Shown here one piece after another: positions 25,987 to 34,473 of a stretch of 64,000 nucleotides of DNA; the stretch's first letter is position 1, and each line of letters opens with the position of its first letter. This stretch comes from CBDAQA01 sp965198865. GTDB taxonomy: Bacteria; Planctomycetota; Phycisphaerae; Tepidisphaerales; Tepidisphaeraceae. The notes under the pieces were generated by a model, which ran no database searches, was not told the origin of the DNA, and was given only the letters and a program-made list of their open reading frames with translations. A program made the translations under genes and the position numbers. Location of the stretch: contig CBDAQA010000009.1 in the NCBI GenBank assembly GCA_965198865.1, positions 1 to 64,000 on the forward strand, given 5' to 3'.

Positions 25987-28542
25987 TTACCTCTGGGTGC
26001 GCGGCCGCCCCCGCGCCTCCGCCGTCGCCGCCAGCGGCTCCTCCGGCCAACTGTGCTTCGGGTACCGCACGCGCAGGTCCTTCCGCACCTGGAAGTAGGT
26101 CGTCGCCCAAAAGTTCGCCAGGTCCTCCGTCACCTGTACCGGCTGGTAGTTCGGCCCCAGCAGGTGCAGCCGAACCCGCACCCGCCCCCCGGCAAGCCGC
26201 GGCGTCTGGGTCCACCCGAACAGCTCCTGCAGCCGCACCGCCAGCACCGGCGGCCCGCCGCTCACGTACTCCAGCCGGATCCGGTTCCCGCTGGGCACCA
26301 CGATCCCGTCCGGCGCCTGCTCCTCCAGCACCCGGTCCATCGGGTAGACCAGCCGATTCCGTAGCCCGTTCGCCAGCGCCCCGCCACGCCGCAGTTCCTC
26401 CAGCGACCGCTTTCCCTCGCACGCCTCGGCCAACACTTCACCCAACTCCGCATCGTCGAACGCCGGCCACGGATGCTGCGAAAGGTGCGTCCGCAGCAGG
26501 GCGACCCGCGCGAGCAGCGACGCTGCCCCCTCGTCCGCGGCGAACAGCTCCAGCGCCTTCGGCCGCAGCGCCGCCGCCAGAGCCGCCCCGGCCGTGCTCG
26601 CATCGACCGCCGCGTTCGGCTCGTCCGCAATGAGCAGGTCCCGGTACCACGTCCGCACGAACCCTACCACGCGCTCCCGCTCGGCGTCATACTCCGCCCC
26701 GCGCTCCTTCCGCACCGACCCCGGGAACGTCTCCGCCAGCCACGCCGACTCCAGCAGGCTCGCCACCCGCACCGTCGCCTCGCGCGTTGCGCTCCACGGG
26801 TCGTGCCGCAGGTCGATCGCCAGGAAGAACTCGCCGCGCCGCACGGCCGACTCCGGCGCCAGCCGAACCCCACCGCCCCCCACGATCGCCCCGGTGGCCG
26901 GGTCCTTCTCGCGCCGTCGGCACACCCGGTCCGGGTACGCGTTCAACGGCAACCGCAGCAGGTCCTCCTCGGTTGCCACCGACGCCGGTCCCGAGGAGAG
27001 CGACCGTCCCACCCGCAGCAGTTCATCCCGCACCTGGCACGCCGACCGTGCCGCCCCCGGATCAATCCCGCGATCGAGTAGGTGCCCGCCGAACCGTTGT
27101 CGTTCCGCTTCCTCCAGCAACTCCAGCCGATGGATCAGATCCGAGGTCCCAGCCGTCGCTGGCCCGCGTGGCCCATCCCAGCGTCGCCCCGGCACCACGA
27201 TGTCCTTCTCGCTCACCAGCGCCGCCATCGTCGCCCCCTCGCGCAGCAGGCCGCGCGACGCGGCCGCGATCAGCAGTCGCCCCAGCCGCGGGTGCGCCGG
27301 CATCCCCGCCAGCCGCTTCCCCATCGATGTGATCCGCCCGCCGTCCAGCGCGCCCAGCATGTCCAGCAGCCGCTCGGCCGCACCGACCGATTCCTCCGAC
27401 GGCGGCTCGTACCACCCGAAGCCCCGCACGTCCGGCTTCCCCCAGGCGTGCAGCGACAGCACCGTCCCCGCCAGGTCCACCCGCCGAATGTCCGGCAACT
27501 CGAACGGCGCCAGCTTCTCCCGGTCCGACCACACCCGCACGCATCGCCCCGGCCCCGTGCGCCCCGCACGCCCGGCCCGCTGGTCCGCCCCCGCCCGGCT
27601 GATCCGCTGCAGGTCCAGCCGGTCCAGCCCCCGCTCCGGGTCGTAGCTGGCCACCCGCGCGAACCCGCCGTCCACCACCGTCCGCACGCCGTCGATCGTC
27701 AGCGATGTCTCCGCGATGTTCGTCGCCAGCACCACCTTCCGCCGACCCGCCCGATCCGGCCGCAGCGCCAGGTTCTGCTCGGCCGGCGACAGCGCCCCGT
27801 ACAGCGGCAGCACCGCCACGTTGCGCCGGCTTGCGATCGACTCCAGCGCCGCGCCCGTCCGCCGGATCTCCTCCGCCCCCGGCAGGAACGCCAGCACGTC
27901 CCCCTCGCCCGACTCGATCGCACGCTCCACCGCGCTCGCCACCCGCGTTGGTAGCGGCGACTCATCCGCCTGGTAAGTGATCTCCACCGGGTACGTCCGC
28001 CCCGGCACGCGCACCACCGGGCACCCGCCCAGGTACGCCGCCACCGGCTCCGCCTCCAGCGTGGCCGACATGACGACGATGCACAGGTCCGGCCGCACCG
28101 TCTGCTGCACCTCGCGCAGCAGCGCGATCGCCACGTCCGTGTGCAGCGACCGCTCGTGGAACTCGTCCAGCACCACGCACCCCACGCCCTCCAGGAACGG
28201 GTCGTCCAACAGCTGCCGCGTGAGGATCCCCTCCGTCACCACCCGCAGCAGCGTGTCCGGCCCCACCCGCCGATCGAACCGCACGTGGTACCCCACCGGC
28301 CCGCCGAGCGCCCACCCGTTCTCCTCCGCGATCCGCGCCGCCACGGTGCGCGCCGCCACCCGCCGCGGCTGCAGCACCACCGTCACCGGGTTGTCCTTCG
28401 ACAGCACCCCCCCGCGCAAGATCGCCGGCGGCACCCGCGTCGTCTTCCCCGCCCCCGGCTCCGCCACCAGCACCAGCGACCGGGAAGCCCGCACCTTCGC
28501 CACGATGTCCGCCAGAAACGAGTCGATCGGCAACGGCACCAT
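25987..28542 (-). CDS. hrpB: ATP-dependent helicase HrpB
   Basis: 851 residues, DEAH-type RNA/DNA helicase. Visible motifs in order: Walker A EPGAGKTTRVP (about 29-39), Ia QPRRVAARTVA, DEFHERSLHTD (motif II as DEFH), SATLE (III), TNIAETSLTIDGV (V) and QRAGRAGRTGPG (VI). The HrpB-specific C-terminal domain follows, ending in FGWTQTPRLAGGRVRVRLHLLGPNYQPVQVTEDLANFWATTYFQVRKDLRVRYPKHSWPEEP-type sequence, which is diagnostic for HrpB rather than HrpA. Length is typical. Role in RNA metabolism is poorly defined in the family. Confidence 0.95.
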   Translation of the reverse strand: MVPLPIDSFLADIVAKVRASRSLVLVAEPGAGKTTRVPPAILRGGVLSKDNPVTVVLQPRRVAARTVAARIAEENGWALGGPVGYHVRFDRRVGPDTLLRVVTEGILTRQLLDDPFLEGVGCVVLDEFHERSLHTDVAIALLREVQQTVRPDLCIVVMSATLEAEPVAAYLGGCPVVRVPGRTYPVEITYQADESPLPTRVASAVERAIESGEGDVLAFLPGAEEIRRTGAALESIASRRNVAVLPLYGALSPAEQNLALRPDRAGRRKVVLATNIAETSLTIDGVRTVVDGGFARVASYDPERGLDRLDLQRISRAGADQRAGRAGRTGPGRCVRVWSDREKLAPFELPDIRRVDLAGTVLSLHAWGKPDVRGFGWYEPPSEESVGAAERLLDMLGALDGGRITSMGKRLAGMPAHPRLGRLLIAAASRGLLREGATMAALVSEKDIVVPGRRWDGPRGPATAGTSDLIHRLELLEEAERQRFGGHLLDRGIDPGAARSACQVRDELLRVGRSLSSGPASVATEEDLLRLPLNAYPDRVCRRREKDPATGAIVGGGGVRLAPESAVRRGEFFLAIDLRHDPWSATREATVRVASLLESAWLAETFPGSVRKERGAEYDAERERVVGFVRTWYRDLLIADEPNAAVDASTAGAALAAALRPKALELFAADEGAASLLARVALLRTHLSQHPWPAFDDAELGEVLAEACEGKRSLEELRRGGALANGLRNRLVYPMDRVLEEQAPDGIVVPSGNRIRLEYVSGGPPVLAVRLQELFGWTQTPRLAGGRVRVRLHLLGPNYQPVQVTEDLANFWATTYFQVRKDLRVRYPKHSWPEEPLAATAEARGRPRTQR

Positions 28543-28745
28543 GCGACTGATTGTAACGGACGCACCTCACCGCGACGCTGCCACGCGACACGCGCATGCT
28601 CCGCCCCGGCCAGCCGATGGACATCGCTGGACGAGACGTTCCTCGACGCTGTGGCGGGCCTCCGACCCCTCGGTCGGTCGATAACTCAACACGGCGCGCG
28701 TACCGTGGTTCGGTCTTGTCGGGGACCCGCTTGGGAAACAATCAG

Positions 28746-29717
28746 ATGAAGTCATTGCCGATCCTGGTGGTGTTGGTCGCCCTGTCACTGACCGCGTTGT
28801 CCGCCGCGGATGTGCCTGCCCCGGCGACCCAGCCGGCTTCGAACCCCATCCAGGTCCCGTTCATGAACCAGCCGGTCCTTGGCGAGGCCACCACCAAGGT
28901 GTCCGACCACGTCTGGGAGATCACCGGGTTTCCGAACGTGGCCATCGTCGTAGGCACGTCGGCCACGCTGGTCGTGGACACGGGGCTCGGCCCGCAGAAT
29001 GGCGCGACCGTCGCCCGCGTGGCCGCCGCCCTTGCCCCCGGCAACCCCAAGCGGTTCCTGACGACGACCCACTTCCACCCCGAACACGCCGCCGGTGAGT
29101 CGGGCTTCCCGACCGGCACCATCCTGATCCGGGACAACGCCCAGCAGCGCGAAATGGAGGCGCACGGCCAACAGATGGTCAACATGTTCAAGAACATTTC
29201 ACCCCAGTTCAACGAGCTGCTCGCCAACGTCACCTTGCGGGCCCCCGACGTCACCTTCAATCAGGAAGCCGACGTCAACCTCGGCGGCGGCGTCACCGCC
29301 CGGCTGCTCTGGTTCGGCGAGGCCCACACCAAGGGGGACGAACTGACCCTGGTCGAGCCGGACCAGACCCTGATCTCCGGCGACGTGGTGCAGAACATGA
29401 CCGTGCCGAACATCTTCGGCGACGGCGGCACGCCGAGCAGCTGGCTCGCCGTGCTCGACAAGGTGGCTGCGCTGAACGTCCGGCGCGTCCTGCCCGACCA
29501 CAGCCCGCCGGGCGACGCCTCGCTCATCGCCGCCGAGCGCGAGCTGATCTCCGGGATCCGCACGCAGGCGTTGGCTCTGAAGCACCAGGGCCACTCCGCC
29601 ACCGCGGCCGGCCGGCGGATCAGCGCCGACCTCAAGAAGCAGCACCCCAACTGGGCCAGCACCTACGCCGACGCTTTCGTCAGATGCGTCTACGCCGATC
29701 CGGACGACCGGCCTTAG
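28746..29717 (+). CDS. Secreted metallo-beta-lactamase-fold hydrolase
   Basis: 323 residues from the ATG at 28746; the upstream frame is not coding-like. A signal peptide (residues 1-20, MKSLPILVVLVALSLTALSA) predicts export. The metal motif is HFHPEH at 109-114, an HxHxDH variant with Glu in place of the second Asp. A further ligand Asp is in LISGDVVQNM, and a late His lies in LPDHSPPGDAS. This resembles the quinoprotein-relay or SoxH-like MBL group. The C-terminal helix region (ADLKKQHPNWASTYADAFVRCVY) could pack on the fold. Substrate unknown. Starts about 200 bp from the divergent hrpB; nothing recognisable in that gap. Confidence 0.85.
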   Translation: MKSLPILVVLVALSLTALSAADVPAPATQPASNPIQVPFMNQPVLGEATTKVSDHVWEITGFPNVAIVVGTSATLVVDTGLGPQNGATVARVAAALAPGNPKRFLTTTHFHPEHAAGESGFPTGTILIRDNAQQREMEAHGQQMVNMFKNISPQFNELLANVTLRAPDVTFNQEADVNLGGGVTARLLWFGEAHTKGDELTLVEPDQTLISGDVVQNMTVPNIFGDGGTPSSWLAVLDKVAALNVRRVLPDHSPPGDASLIAAERELISGIRTQALALKHQGHSATAAGRRISADLKKQHPNWASTYADAFVRCVYADPDDRP

Positions 29718-29787
29718 GCCGCACTAAAAGGGCGAGACGGACTTTTCCCCTTTTCCGTTTCTTCCCTTCCCGCCCTCGTTTGTCGGC

Positions 29788-32316
29788 TCAGGGTGCCAAC
29801 GGCGTGGTCCGCGGTGGCACCGTCGCCTCGATGACCGCAACGGCTTCCTCCAAGCCTGCGCCGTGGACCCGAACGTGGATGAGGCCCGGCTCGTTTCGCA
29901 CCTGCACCAGACCCAACGCAAGGCCGTGAAACAACCGCCGGGTCGCCGCCTTGTAGTCCTCGTGGCTCGCCGGATCGCCGCTGTCCACACCGATGAGCTT
30001 GCCCGGCCCGCTCACCTCGAAGGTCGCGGCGTCGCTGGCGTCGGGAACCGGGTTGCCACGGGCGTCCGTCACCCGCACGGTGAGGTGGGCGACGGCGCGC
30101 GAGCCTGCCGCAAACGACGCGCGGTCGACGCTCACCGCCAGCTTGGCTGCCGCACCCGCCGTGCGGACCTCCTGCTCGCACACCGGTTTGCCGTCCTTGT
30201 AACCGACGGCCCGCAGGACGCCGGGTTCGTACGGCACGTCCCACGCCAGGTGCAGGTCCGCCGTGCTGGCGTACACATCGGGCTTGGCGTAGGTGTTCCA
30301 GCCACCCCGGGTCCCCTGGCGAGGGAACTCCAACCCCTTTGCGCCCAGGCTGCGCCCGTTGAGGAACAGCTCCGTGACGTCGCAGTTCGTGTAACACAAC
30401 ACCGGAATGGTCTGCCCCTCCCGCCCCGGCCAACTCCAGTGCGGGAAGAGGTGCATCACGGGCTTGTCCGTCCATTGGCTCTGGTAGAAGTAGTAGTTGT
30501 CCTTCGGGAATCCGCAGGTGTCCAGCACGCCGCTGGTAGACCCCTTGCGCGGCCAGCGCGCCTCGCCCAGGTAATCAATGCCCGTCCACGGGAAGTAGCC
30601 GGCGACGTAGTCGTGCGTCCGGACGAACTTCCAGAGCTGCTCGGCGCGGATCATGGCGGTGGCGTAGTCGGCCCGTTCCAACTTCGCGGCGCCCAGCGGG
30701 CGGAACAGGTACTCGCCGCGCGTCTGGCGGATGTTCACGTCCTCCGTGCCGATGAAGCGGCGCTGCGGGAAGCGCTGCCGGTCGTCGGCGTAGTACGTCT
30801 CGCGCCGCGCGCCCCAGCGATCCACGTAGTTATACCCCACGACGTCCAGCAGGTTGAGGAACTCCAGGCTCGCGCCCCCGCGACCGCCCTCGAAGATGCC
30901 GTCGCAGGCGGCGGTGACCGGTCGCGTGGGGTCCTCGCGGTGGCAGGCCTCCACCAGCGGCCGCAGCACGCCGGCCCCGGCGGCACTGCGCTGCTCGCCG
31001 ATCTCGTTGCCGACGCTCCACATGACGACGCTGGGGTGGTTGCGGTCGCGGCGCAGCATGTCCGTCAGGTCGCGGTCGGCCCACGCGTCGAAGAACGTGG
31101 AGTACCCCTGCGACCTCGCCCCGGGTCCGGCGTTCATCGAGCCGCCCTTGCCGCCCTTCCACTCGTCGAACGCCTCGTCCATCACCATCACGCCCAAGCG
31201 GTCGCACAGGTCGTAGAACTCGGGCGCCTCGGGGTTGTGGCTGGTGCGGACGGCATTGCAGCCCATCTCCTTGAGCAACCGCAACCGCCGCTCCCACACG
31301 TCTTCCGGCACGGCGGCGCCGACGCTGCCCGCCTCGTGGTGCAGGCACATCCCGCGCAGTTTGACGGGCCGGCCGTTGAGCAGAAACCCCCGTTCGACGT
31401 CGAAGCGGCCGTCGCGGATGCCGAACGGCGTCTCCACCTGGTCCACGGTCTGACCGCCGGTCTTCACCAGGGACCGCACGCGGTAGAGCACGGGCGAGTC
31501 GGGCGACCACAGCTGCGGCGCGGGCACCTCCGCGGACTGCTCAAACACCTCGTCGCCGTGGGCGGCGATGTCCCTCGCCCCCTCCGCCGACGCGACGACC
31601 TCGCCCGCCGGGCCGATGACCTGGCTGACCACCGTGACGGGTTGCGCCGCGCCGCGGCCGTTCTGAACCCGCGTCCGCACGAGCAGCGTCGCCCGCTCGG
31701 CAGTGACCCGCGGGGTCTGCGTTTGCACGCCCCAGTGCGCCACGCGCAGCGGGTCGGTGATGGTCAGCCAAACGTGCCGGTCGATGCCGCTCCCGGAGTA
31801 CCAGCGACTGTTGGGCTGCCGCGAGTTGTCCACCCGCACCGCCAGCACGTTGCGCCCGCCAAAGATCAGGTGGGGCGTCAGGTCGTACTCGAAGCCGACG
31901 TAGCCGAACGGCCGGTTGCCGAGGTGCTTGCCGTTGAGCCACACGTCGCTGCGCATGTAGACGCCGTCGAACTCCACCACCGTCTGGCGGCCCTGCCAGG
32001 CGGCCGGGGCGGTGAACGCGCGGCGGTACCAGCCAACGCCCGTCGGCAGGTAGCCTCCGCCGCCCGCGCTGGGTTCGGTCTCGCTGTAAGGTCCTTCAAT
32101 GCTCCAATCGTGGGGCAGGTCCAGCCCGCGCCAGCCGGAATCGTCAAAGGCGATTTGTTGGGCGTCCGGCGGATCACTCTTGGCGAACTTCCAGCCGAAA
32201 TCTGCCAGCAGGCGTTGACGGGGCGCCTCTTCTGCGCCCAGCGGCGAGAGGCTGGCGGTCATCGCCGTCAGCGCGGCGAGGAGAACCAAGGGGAAGCGTC
32301 GGCGCATCCTGCCCAT
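29788..32316 (-). CDS. Secreted GH2 beta-galactosidase-like glycoside hydrolase
   Basis: 842 residues from the ATG at 32316 (32307 also possible). The much longer frame upstream runs into integron debris and is rejected. Signal peptide MRRRFPLVLLAALTAMTASLSPLGA. GH2 order: sugar-binding jelly roll (LPHDWSIEGPYSE, VYMRSDVWLNGKHLG), Ig-like domain, then the TIM barrel with MWSVGNEIGEQ (general acid Glu in NE) and FIGTEDVN as the probable nucleophile region. Ig-like C-terminal domains follow, including AAKLAVSVDRASFAAGSRAVAHLTV. It probably acts on beta-galactosides of environmental polysaccharides in the periplasm or outside. Confidence 0.92.
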   Translation of the reverse strand: MGRMRRRFPLVLLAALTAMTASLSPLGAEEAPRQRLLADFGWKFAKSDPPDAQQIAFDDSGWRGLDLPHDWSIEGPYSETEPSAGGGGYLPTGVGWYRRAFTAPAAWQGRQTVVEFDGVYMRSDVWLNGKHLGNRPFGYVGFEYDLTPHLIFGGRNVLAVRVDNSRQPNSRWYSGSGIDRHVWLTITDPLRVAHWGVQTQTPRVTAERATLLVRTRVQNGRGAAQPVTVVSQVIGPAGEVVASAEGARDIAAHGDEVFEQSAEVPAPQLWSPDSPVLYRVRSLVKTGGQTVDQVETPFGIRDGRFDVERGFLLNGRPVKLRGMCLHHEAGSVGAAVPEDVWERRLRLLKEMGCNAVRTSHNPEAPEFYDLCDRLGVMVMDEAFDEWKGGKGGSMNAGPGARSQGYSTFFDAWADRDLTDMLRRDRNHPSVVMWSVGNEIGEQRSAAGAGVLRPLVEACHREDPTRPVTAACDGIFEGGRGGASLEFLNLLDVVGYNYVDRWGARRETYYADDRQRFPQRRFIGTEDVNIRQTRGEYLFRPLGAAKLERADYATAMIRAEQLWKFVRTHDYVAGYFPWTGIDYLGEARWPRKGSTSGVLDTCGFPKDNYYFYQSQWTDKPVMHLFPHWSWPGREGQTIPVLCYTNCDVTELFLNGRSLGAKGLEFPRQGTRGGWNTYAKPDVYASTADLHLAWDVPYEPGVLRAVGYKDGKPVCEQEVRTAGAAAKLAVSVDRASFAAGSRAVAHLTVRVTDARGNPVPDASDAATFEVSGPGKLIGVDSGDPASHEDYKAATRRLFHGLALGLVQVRNEPGLIHVRVHGAGLEEAVAVIEATVPPRTTPLAP

Positions 32317-32597
32317 TCTGGCAAGGCGATCGCGTGTGACAAGAGCAGCGAACTGAAAAAGGAAGGATCTGAAGAAGGGGTGGTCCCTCACCCCGTTGGC
32401 AAGGCTTCCCGATGTTGTTTGGGCGAAAGGGCCGGCCTTAGCAGCTTTTCTTGCTCTTCGTTCCAGATCTGCCTGCCCAGCTCGTCTCGGTCGACCCAGT
32501 GGGTTCCAGGGAGCACGGCTGGACCATACTGGGTGTTGGTTCGCGCGTGAACGACGCCAATCGTCGCCGGCCTCGCCCGCCGCCCCCGGCGGCTGGG
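32317..32597. other. Integron array edge debris
   Basis: Between the GH2 start and the truncated last attC. The only coding-like content is the orphan fragment listed separately at 32388-32597. No RNA gene or intact promoter seen. Confidence 0.5.
32388..32597 (-). pseudogene. Orphan C-terminal coding fragment next to a half attC
   Basis: A minus-strand frame with protein-like composition (TIGVVHARTNTQYGPAVL, then PGTHWVDRDELGRQIWNEEQ) ends at TGA 32388. No acceptable start is present. Upstream it fuses directly to the truncated attC6 at about 32598. It looks like the 3' part of a gene whose 5' part was lost at the same junction that cut the attC. Not recognised. Confidence 0.4.
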
Positions 32598-32663
32598 TCC
32601 AGTCGAGGAGTAGAGCAGAACTGGCCGCGACGCGGGCCGGTCCACAGCAGCAAATGGTTATGG
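32598..32663 (-). other. attC6, truncated (half site)
   Basis: On the minus strand: core CCATAAC (32663-32657), nine-base spacer, CTGTGG with the following bulge A and CCGG, then the shared CCCGCGTCGCGG and CTACTCCTCG. The homology stops at about 32598, so the L' and R' halves are missing. It lies 45 bp downstream of the last cassette gene. Confidence 0.75.
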
Positions 32664-32707
32664 TACACGTGATCGCGAGGGGTCGACCGAACCTCAACCG
32701 AGCGGGT

Positions 32708-33100
32708 CTATCTTCCCGACTGGGGTAGCCAGCGGGCCACCGCGTCGGCACTGCTGTCAGGACTGGCATTGAACGCGACCGGCGTTTGCGGAGCGGCCTC
32801 TCGCACCGCATTCATCACGATCTCGAGCACGGGAACGTGCTTCACGGTCATCCGCACGCCGGCCCCGATGACGATGCAATCGAACGCATTCGCTTTGAGA
32901 TGGTCCGAAATATGTTGGCGAAGGGCCGGGTCGTCCGGCCGGATCGAAAGATGTTCCGCGGCCCAACCTCGCTCGCGCAGGATTCGCCTGTCGTCCTCAA
33001 TCCCTTTGGCGACCTTCGCCTGGTCCAGCCCGGGAGGCACGGCGGGGTCTGTAAAATCAGTCGCTTCGGGGGCGTAACCGATCACCAGTACACGGGCCAT
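32708..33100 (-). CDS. Integron cassette gene 5, hypothetical protein
   Basis: 130 residues from the ATG at 33100, preceded by CAGGAG at nine bases. The sequence starts MARVLVIGYAPEATDFTDP and continues with an alpha/beta pattern (FDCIVIGAGVRMTVKHVPVLEIVMNAV, TPVAFNASPDSSADAVARWL), like a small Rossmann-type or receiver-like fold. No catalytic motif recognised. It sits between the MITE-interrupted attC5 and the truncated attC6, in cassette orientation. Expression would depend on its own promoter or on read-through from the array. Function unknown. Confidence 0.75.
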   Translation of the reverse strand: MARVLVIGYAPEATDFTDPAVPPGLDQAKVAKGIEDDRRILRERGWAAEHLSIRPDDPALRQHISDHLKANAFDCIVIGAGVRMTVKHVPVLEIVMNAVREAAPQTPVAFNASPDSSADAVARWLPQSGR

Positions 33101-33143
33101 GTTCCACGCTCCTGACGGTAAGATCGCAGCCGATCCCGAGTGC

Positions 33144-33369
33144 CGGAGAACGGACGACGCTGTCCCGGCCCGAAAAATCGCGGAGTAGTCCGGCGGCCTG
33201 CCAGAAGCTATTGCTCGCGATGACCCGCAATGGGCCGCGCTACATGTACTTGCCCTCAGGGTGCGGCTACCGCCGCATGTCAACTCTGTGGCCGGCCACG
33301 CGACGCGCGAGGCGGGCCGAGGAGTAGGACAGCATATGACGCGACGCGGGCCGGTCCACAGCAGAGAAC
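33144..33369 (-). other. attC5, interrupted by a 122-bp element
   Basis: The left part AGAAC-GGACGACG-CT (to 33161) and the right part CTCTGTGGCCGG (from 33284) rejoin into a normal attC arm once 33162-33283 is removed. The L'' arm CCACAG is at 33356-33361. The R'' core next to it has decayed: CATGCAA stands where GTTATGC is expected. The R' core reads GTTCTC on the minus strand instead of GTTATGC. Confidence 0.75.
33162..33283. mobile_element. 122-bp non-autonomous IS110 derivative (MITE-like)
   Basis: It lies in attC5 between two CT dinucleotides (33160-33161 and 33284-33285), at exactly the position where the full IS110 sits in attC3. Its last 55 bp or so (GGGCCGCGC, ACAT, CCCTCAGGGTGCGGCTACC, CCGCATGTCAA) match the outer end of the full element with few changes. 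Its first bases (CCCGAAAAATCGCGG) resemble the other end (TTCGAAAATGGTCGC). No coding capacity. Confidence 0.75.
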
Positions 33370-33500
33370 CCATGCAAGCCGAGTACTCCTCGCGGGGGCG
33401 GGGTGCAAAGCGTGGTCACGTTTCCGTGCCACAATCATAGTTGAGCGGTCGAGGGGTACTCGCCGCCAAGGCACCGGTTCGCCCGAGAGGAGCACTCGCC

Positions 33501-33664
33501 ATGCACGCGTTCGCGTACAGCCGCATTGTCGCGATCGGCCTGGGGAAGTTCAACTCCGTCCTGTGCGTGTTCGACCCGGCCACGGCGGCGCACGCGTTCG
33601 CGTCGTTCGCCTCGGACCGGCGGACGGTTCACGACCGGCTGGACGAACTCGACAAGGCGAACGA
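33501..33664 (+). pseudogene. IS110-family transposase, N-terminal fragment
   Basis: From the ATG at 33501 (AGGAG eleven bases upstream), the sequence RIVAIGLGKFNSVLCVFDPATAAHAFASF is the DEDD N-terminal block of an IS110 transposase of a different subgroup from the intact copy. Recognisable similarity ends near LDELDKAND; the frame then runs on to 33806 as unrelated sequence. The catalytic Asp of the usual VAIDLGK is replaced by Gly. The opposite orientation to the intact IS110 and the lost C-terminus mark it as dead. Confidence 0.7.
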
Positions 33665-33955
33665 CCGATCTGATTCCCGACGGCGTACACACCGGCGAAA
33701 GTGCAACGGGCGGCCGACCTCGAATAACCAGCTGCGACCGTCGGCGGGCGACCGCCGGCGGATCGCGAAGCAGCGAATGAGCGCGAGCCGCCGCACGGGT
33801 GAATGAGACGGGCCAAGACGTACCCGGCCCGCAACTCGAATGGTCGGCTGGAGGCACGGCCGGCGGTGTGTCGGCGGGACGGCGGATCGGCGTGGCCGGG
33901 AGCGTGACGCGACGACGACGTAGAAGAACCAAGGACCAGGAGACGGCAGAGAGAT

Positions 33956-34005
33956 GCGGGGCGGGGGGCACCCCATCCGGCCCCAAGCGGTGCCCCCCGC
34001 CCCGC
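33956..34005. repeat. Perfect 17-bp inverted repeat
   Basis: GCGGGGCGGGGGGCACC and GGTGCCCCCCGCCCCGC around a 16-base loop. It is inside the degraded part of the array. It is possibly a terminator or an end of a decayed element. Confidence 0.7.
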
Positions 34006-34159
34006 GTCCCCACCCCCCTCCGGCTTCCCCTCGTATGCCTCTGCCGCCTTGGCCCAAGCGGCGGACGACGGACGCGGTGCGCGCCGAACGCTACATCGAA
34101 AGGAAGAAAAAGATGAGATCCCTCGACAGATTACACTTGCACCCAAGAAGGCTTCATAG

Positions 34160-34173
34160 TCGGCTGGTTATGC
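34160..34173 (-). other. attC4, only the R'' core remains
   Basis: Minus strand GCATAACCAGCCG is identical to the start of attC2 and attC3, after which homology ends. The TAA stop of cassette gene 4 is inside this core. The rest of the site is lost. Confidence 0.65.
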
Positions 34174-34443
34174 AGCAGGCCGGTGTGCCGAAGCTTTGGC
34201 CCACGCGGTGAGAAGACCAAACCGGAGCCCTTCGTAACCGACCGGCACTACGAACGCGAACACGAGTGGCCACGCCTTGCCCGGACCGTCGGTGAAGAGC
34301 GAGGCCACGAAGCCACGCATCACTTCGTTGAAGGTGCAGAACACGGCAACGAACGCGACAGTGGAACAGGCGAGAACGGTCTCCCATACGGCGAGCCACC
34401 GCCACCGGAAAGTCGGACGAGTATCGGGCTTCCCCTGCTGCAT
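34168..34443 (-). CDS. Integron cassette gene 4, small membrane protein
   Basis: 91 residues with two predicted membrane helices (about 18-42, VWETVLACSTVAFVAVFCTF, and 57-78, AWPLVFAFVVPVGYEGLRFGLL). The only plausible start is the ATG inside the core site GTTATGC of the preceding attC, and the TAA stop overlaps the core GCATAAC of its own attC, so the reading frame fills the cassette from core to core. No Shine-Dalgarno is visible, and the IS110 insertion 13 bp upstream separates it from the cassette promoter. Function unknown. Confidence 0.65.
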   Translation of the reverse strand: MQQGKPDTRPTFRWRWLAVWETVLACSTVAFVAVFCTFNEVMRGFVASLFTDGPGKAWPLVFAFVVPVGYEGLRFGLLTAWAKASAHRPAA

Positions 34444-34473
34444 AACGGACGACGCTGCTTCGAAAATGGTCGC

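Larger units (their letters stand above)
33370..34160. other. Degraded array segment with IS110 remnant
   Basis: No intact gene. It contains a 5' fragment of an IS110 transposase (33501-33664) and a perfect 17-bp hairpin at 33956-34005. It ends abruptly where attC4 loses its homology at about 34160. Base composition and the absence of attC arms suggest an old insertion plus deletion. Confidence 0.6.

Noticed and set aside
32317..32811. Upstream extension of the beta-galactosidase frame by 165 residues
   Set aside because: The extension translates the half attC and array debris, while a good signal peptide starts at 32316.
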